A DNA stretch of 64,000 bases from NCBI RefSeq assembly GCF_034140825.1, contig NC_089043.1, positions 24,080,001 to 24,144,000 of the forward strand, in the 5' to 3' direction. The notes beneath the pieces are model-generated. The model was not told where the DNA came from. It was given only the letters and a program-made list of their open reading frames with translations, and did no database searches. The position numbers and the translations under genes are program-made. Numbering within the stretch: the first letter of the stretch is position 1; each line of letters opens with the position of its first letter. The stretch comes from Oryza sativa Japonica Group (taxonomy: Eukaryota; Streptophyta; Magnoliopsida; Poales; Poaceae). Below, one piece after another: positions 59,593-64,000 of the stretch.

Positions 59593-62500
59593 CTATCGTT
59601 TCTTAGAGCTAGGACCGAGCACAGTCCTACTCCTAGCAATTAACATAACTACGAATTTTACCAACTCTTCTTTTACCATAAAAAGAACTGAGGCGGCAAA
59701 GACGCTCTGTACAATCTTCGTACCCATTCCTTTGTAAAACCCGTGCAATCCTTCATACCGGATCATCTTTATGATCGCGTCAATCGTACCTGGAGAAAAC
59801 AGGCAGTCAGCATTATATTACTTGCACAATGAGTAGCAAATATTCCCTCCGTCCCAAAATATCTATATCCGTAGCTAAAAGTAGCTACATTTTATAACGG
59901 AAGAGGTATAGCTAAATGTCTGACACACAAGACATAGGAGCAGCGCGGAAAAACAATGATCCCAACAAATATGGAAATGAAACAGTGTTTTCTGCTAGTA
60001 AGTTAAAATGGTAGGAAATGATTTACCTGTGTATCTGGACATCACATTCCTGCCAATTTCTTGTTTTGCTTGCAACCTAGACTGCATTAGTTCAATACAA
60101 CAATCAGGATAGCACAAACAAACATGACACTATTTTGATAATGTAAACCATTCATACACTCAACCCAGATAGACTGGCATTGCCTGCAACTACTTGCACC
60201 CGTGGCAGGTCTAGATATTGTCGTTGTTGAGTAAAGTCTCACAAGATTAAATTATATTCTGAAGGAGAGCAAAAATGTGGTGCAGCATATTCATGGGGTT
60301 GTTGTATGCAACAATGCAGGACAGCTATTAGTACTGTAGTTGTTTTGCTGAAAGCATTTGTTTTAACAACATCAGAGAAACAGAGTAGAGAAATGGAAAA
60401 GAAATCTCTAGCATCGATGTGGACTTCCGGGTTTCTATTCAGGCCTATTTTGGCAATCCTGAGTGGCCCATCACTGGCTGATCTGACAAGCCAGTAATTC
60501 CTCATTTCTTAAAAAAAATTGAGCTTAAACAGATGTACAAGTGAGAAATGCATCAGTTTTAACACTTTGCACAAGATAAGATGATTTACATGTATATAAT
60601 ATTAAGTTTACCTTAACCACTAGCAATGGGTATGTCACAACAGTAGCTCCGAGCTTTGCTATTGCACCTAATAAGAATACCTGCTCAAAGAGAAAATGGT
60701 AAGGATAGGACATATAAATGCATCAAAGGAAATTTCAAAGAGCTTAAGATGTTATTTAGCTCTGGATCTGAAGAATAAAGAAACAAATATATGGTCTGTG
60801 CTATGGACATAATTAAACAAAGGGAAGTAATAATGATGAATATTCTTTAGTGCATTCATAGAATCATAAATTGACTGCATAGCTAATTGTAGTATGAAAT
60901 TACTCTGTCCTGGCGCTTTATGTGGCCAAATTATCTGGTTTGCTCAAATAACCGTAGCATGCATCTTTAAATATAATAATTTATGGAGTACAAGAATTAT
61001 AGACGAATGATTTGAAGGTAATTATAGCAATCCCAACGATGATTCTTTTTACATTGAACCAAATATTATTGATCATGATCAATGTAGCTTTATTTGCATC
61101 AAAGCGGATAAACGGTGAACAGGTTTATAGGATTGAAAGATACAATACAAATTTCTAGAAATAAAAAAGAAACATGAAGTTCCTAGGAAGGCAGCACATG
61201 CAAATAGCTGATGCCATCTAACTGTTAAAAACTCATATATCCACAGACACAGATACATGCAAATTTCTAATGCAGAGCTAAATCGAAAAAACAAATCCAT
61301 ACCTCCATAGCAGTAAGGTTCTTTTTTGGGAGTTCCTTTCCAGATCTCTTTGACCGGAGACGCTTTGCCAATGTTTCATAGATCATAAATTGAATTGATG
61401 GATTACATACCTAACAATTTAAATGGTTCATTCTCTATAGTCACTCTTACATAACCACTAATTTCAGCTCAAATGTTTTGAGAAACATAAACTAACCATA
61501 ATTAGTGTTGGAATAAGTCCTTTCCAGAATCCTCTTATGCCTGATTCACGGTAGACCTCCCGGACCTACATACTACTGATAAAAGTAAGAAAAATCATGT
61601 CTGACCAGTGACAAATACATTTGATTAGTTAAAAGCAAGTTTGTAGAGCCCAAAACTTGAAATGCAATTGCAGCTACTATTCATTGTAGTTTTTTGCAAA
61701 CAGAATTTTAAAATCTGTAAGTGCAGCAATTAGTTCTAGAAGGAAGAAAGCAATTCGATAAAAAAATCAAGAATTCTTGTACTATCTAAATAGTACAAGT
61801 GAGAAATCTATCTAAATATCTAGATGTGGTCACAACTCTCAACAAAAAATAGAGAGGAGCAGGGTTGGGTGTGGGGGATTCACGTACTATCTTATTTTAT
61901 GTGCTGCATAATTGTTAAGAAATGGATTATATATACAAAATAATGTATAGCAACTTAAGGAATGTGAGTGTGCTCAATTACTCACCGCTTGAATTGTCCC
62001 ATATGGACGAGGCTTTTCAGAATCAAGTTTATACAACCTGTCCTTAAGAATTGAGACCTCTATTGAATTGGCCCTAGCAACATCCTTCAGCAAAAGCTCC
62101 TTTTTAGACTCCATGATCTTCTTTTCTGCTTGTGTATGTGTCTGAAAAATGGAATAAAGTTAATTTCCAAACTGATGATAAAAAAACTTACAGATATTTT
62201 GAATAATATTAGAATGTTCCAATTTAATAGTAGTTGCATAGTTAATACAAGCTTGGTTACAACCGACCATGGTCTTCCAACTAATTTCACAAAGGATGTC
62301 ATGGACCAATAATCCTTGTGATTCGGCGCCTCCTGAAGTTTCATGGATCATTGTCATCATAAAAACAAAGCTAATGCTTGGAGTCAGGCAGGTACAAAGA
62401 AGGTAAGTATGCTACCAGAAAGTGGGGGCAAAAGCAACAGTAATTAAATTCAATGGGTGCAATACCAATGTTAATATTCTAACATATTAGAAGATTTCTT

Positions 62501-63911
62501 CTCTTTTTTTGAATTTTGACAGGACATACAGTATAGTAACTCATTAACCCCATCATCGACGATCTTTTTTGGTGTTATATGTCATTTTAAAATATAGACT
62601 GTTAAACAAAATTTACCTGCATACGAGTCACGAGAACCCATATTGGATTGGTAAGAAGAACATTGATTGACCTGCAGCAGAGAAAAGTGTCCATCAGAAT
62701 GCCTGAGGATCAATGTTGCAATATTACATTCAAAGTGCAATCTTCGCCATACTGGTGACTCTATTTCACAGCGCTATGGTTTTCCAGAACAAAAACCATC
62801 TTAACTGGAAAGGATTACACGCTTCAAATTCAAAGTTAATCACCGCCTTCAGTCAGTTCTAAGGAGGCAAGGCCATACGAACAATCATGGCAACCATACA
62901 TTACCATGAATTACATTTTCTTATCTCCCTTTCCGAAACAATTTAAGGTTTCAACGCTCTGTTAGCCTTTGCAAGCTCAGTCAAATTCATCAGAACTCTA
63001 TTACAATTCGTTTGACAGGATACTATGGAGATGCCCTATTGGACCACTACCAACTGATAATGTCCCGGTTGTCCAGACTGAATTGTTCATTCCAGCATTA
63101 AATGGAGACAAGCATTCGATTTGTTTTGGGTGAATGTTGGGGCTCCAGGTTGACTTGACATATAAATGATGTTTAGCAATTTCAGTGCGAGAGTAGATGG
63201 CTTACCCAGCAACAGCTGCAATACCAAGCCAGGAGAACATCCCAACAGTACCATCCCCTAGACCCTTCTTACCGCGAGCAACTGCTAGATCTTCCACCTT
63301 GTTTTTGAGAATCTGGTAAAAGTAGTAATAGATTCCCTACAACCACAAACAGGATGAACCATAAATCCTGAATACCACCGTACAGACTCATCCAAGTATC
63401 ATCACATTGACAAACAGGGAAATACAATTGTTACAGAAAAAAATGATGTGAGTAGCACCAAATTACTAAACCAGTGGAATTTACCTGTGAAGCAGCGGTG
63501 CCAATAAGAGAGGGTTTAAGGCCGCTATACAACCCTCCCCATCCTTCTGTTTGGAACAGCTGCAGTAACTCGATTCCACACTTGGCCATTATAACATTAG
63601 AGGAGGCAATTCCAAATAAACTAAAAGTCCAGGAGGAACTACCTGGAGCATCTGGAAGAGGGTGGAAGTATTGGCGATGGCTGCGCCATTGGCCTTCTTC
63701 TTTTTTGCTGACCTCTCTGTCTGCTGCCGGGTGTTCACCTGCTCAGGCCATCATCATGATGAGGAAGGATTGAGCAGACTATAAAGGAACAGCAGAGCTA
63801 CATAAGATGGTAGGGGGAGAATGATTGTACAGTCTGGAGGGGGTAGGTGATGATCTGGGCGATGATGCCACCACCGGCACCAGCCAATCCATTCACCGCC
63901 GCACTCGACAT
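59593..63911 (-). CDS. PXN: Peroxisomal NAD carrier-type protein of the mitochondrial carrier family (363 aa, eleven exons)
   Basis: Closest in my memory to Arabidopsis PXN (At2g39970), which imports NAD into peroxisomes in exchange for AMP and so supports beta-oxidation. Exons on the minus strand: 63911-63831, 63738-63643, 63559-63485, 63336-63206, 62671-62617, 62141-61986, 61565-61497, 61410-61303, 60680-60612, 60081-60027, 59789-59593; all GT-AG, 364 codons. Three carrier repeats carry the signature variants TYPLQTVNTRQQ (residues 22-33), TNPIWVLVTRMQ and TYPLLVVKSRLQ. The Q and W in place of the usual acidic residue after proline are as I recall for this NAD-carrier subgroup. A hydrophilic insert (about 153-200, THTQAEKKIMESKKELLLKD) follows the second signature. 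The C-terminus ends LGPSSKKR. The promoter and first UTR exon probably lie beyond the window: an acceptor-like TTTTTCAG precedes the start codon by eight bases. Confidence 0.93.
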
Positions 63912-64000
63912 GCGCCAACCTGAAAAACCCATGCGCAATCAGAAAGCAACGCAATGAATTCCTATAAGCTACTTGTTTGGTGGAGCAGCATGAGGAAGAC

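Overview
The window is nuclear DNA from a grass, almost certainly rice (Oryza sativa or a close relative). Grounds: GT-AG introns, GC-rich 5' exons with strong alanine and proline bias, very many Stowaway-type (CTCCCTCCGT, TA duplication) and GGCC-TTGTTTAG-type miniature transposons, L1-type LINEs, and proteins that read as rice genes. From memory of rice gene lists, not from a search, the order class III peroxidase, ribosomal protein L7a, clade III SWEET fits the long arm of chromosome 9, and the SWEET looks like SWEET11b.

Layout. 1-2.4 kb: a degenerate tandem array and a Stowaway MITE. 2.4-2.8 kb: a small two-helix membrane protein (+). 5.6-7.9 kb: a three-exon class III peroxidase (-). 9.7-12.4 kb: a p24-beta cargo receptor (-) with a 5' UTR intron. 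12.49-14.14 kb: a Pack-MULE carrying a decayed R2R3-MYB piece, lying just upstream of the p24 gene. 14.8-16.7 kb: RPL7A (eL8, -), perhaps sharing a divergent promoter with a weak plus-strand transcript candidate. 17.6-20.7 kb: a 5'-truncated LINE. 22.5-22.9 kb: a SAUR gene (-). 24.6-26.5 kb: an Ole e 1-like secreted protein (-). 27.4-29.6 kb: a clade III SWEET sugar transporter (-). 33.4-37.2 kb: a DHHC palmitoyltransferase (-). 42.1-43.4 kb: a protein with two dsRNA-binding domains (+). 59.6-63.9 kb: a peroxisomal NAD-type carrier (-).

Between 37.7 and 59.5 kb, apart from the dsRNA-binding gene, the DNA is repeat-rich and AT-rich. It holds an old diverged duplication (38.6-40.3 kb), nested MITEs (44.8-49.0 kb), a recent 3.16-kb tandem duplication (50.4-56.6 kb) flanked by an older partial copy and a short third fragment, and a second truncated LINE (56.9-58.4 kb) split by a MITE with a 136-bp AT tract.

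The genes form no operon or pathway cluster. They are independent housekeeping genes (ribosome, secretory traffic, palmitoylation, peroxisomal cofactor transport), tissue-specific genes (peroxidase, SAUR, Ole e 1-like, SWEET) and an RNA-binding gene. All exon models were made by eye from reading frame, splice dinucleotides and family conservation. UTR ends and transcription starts are mostly not determined.
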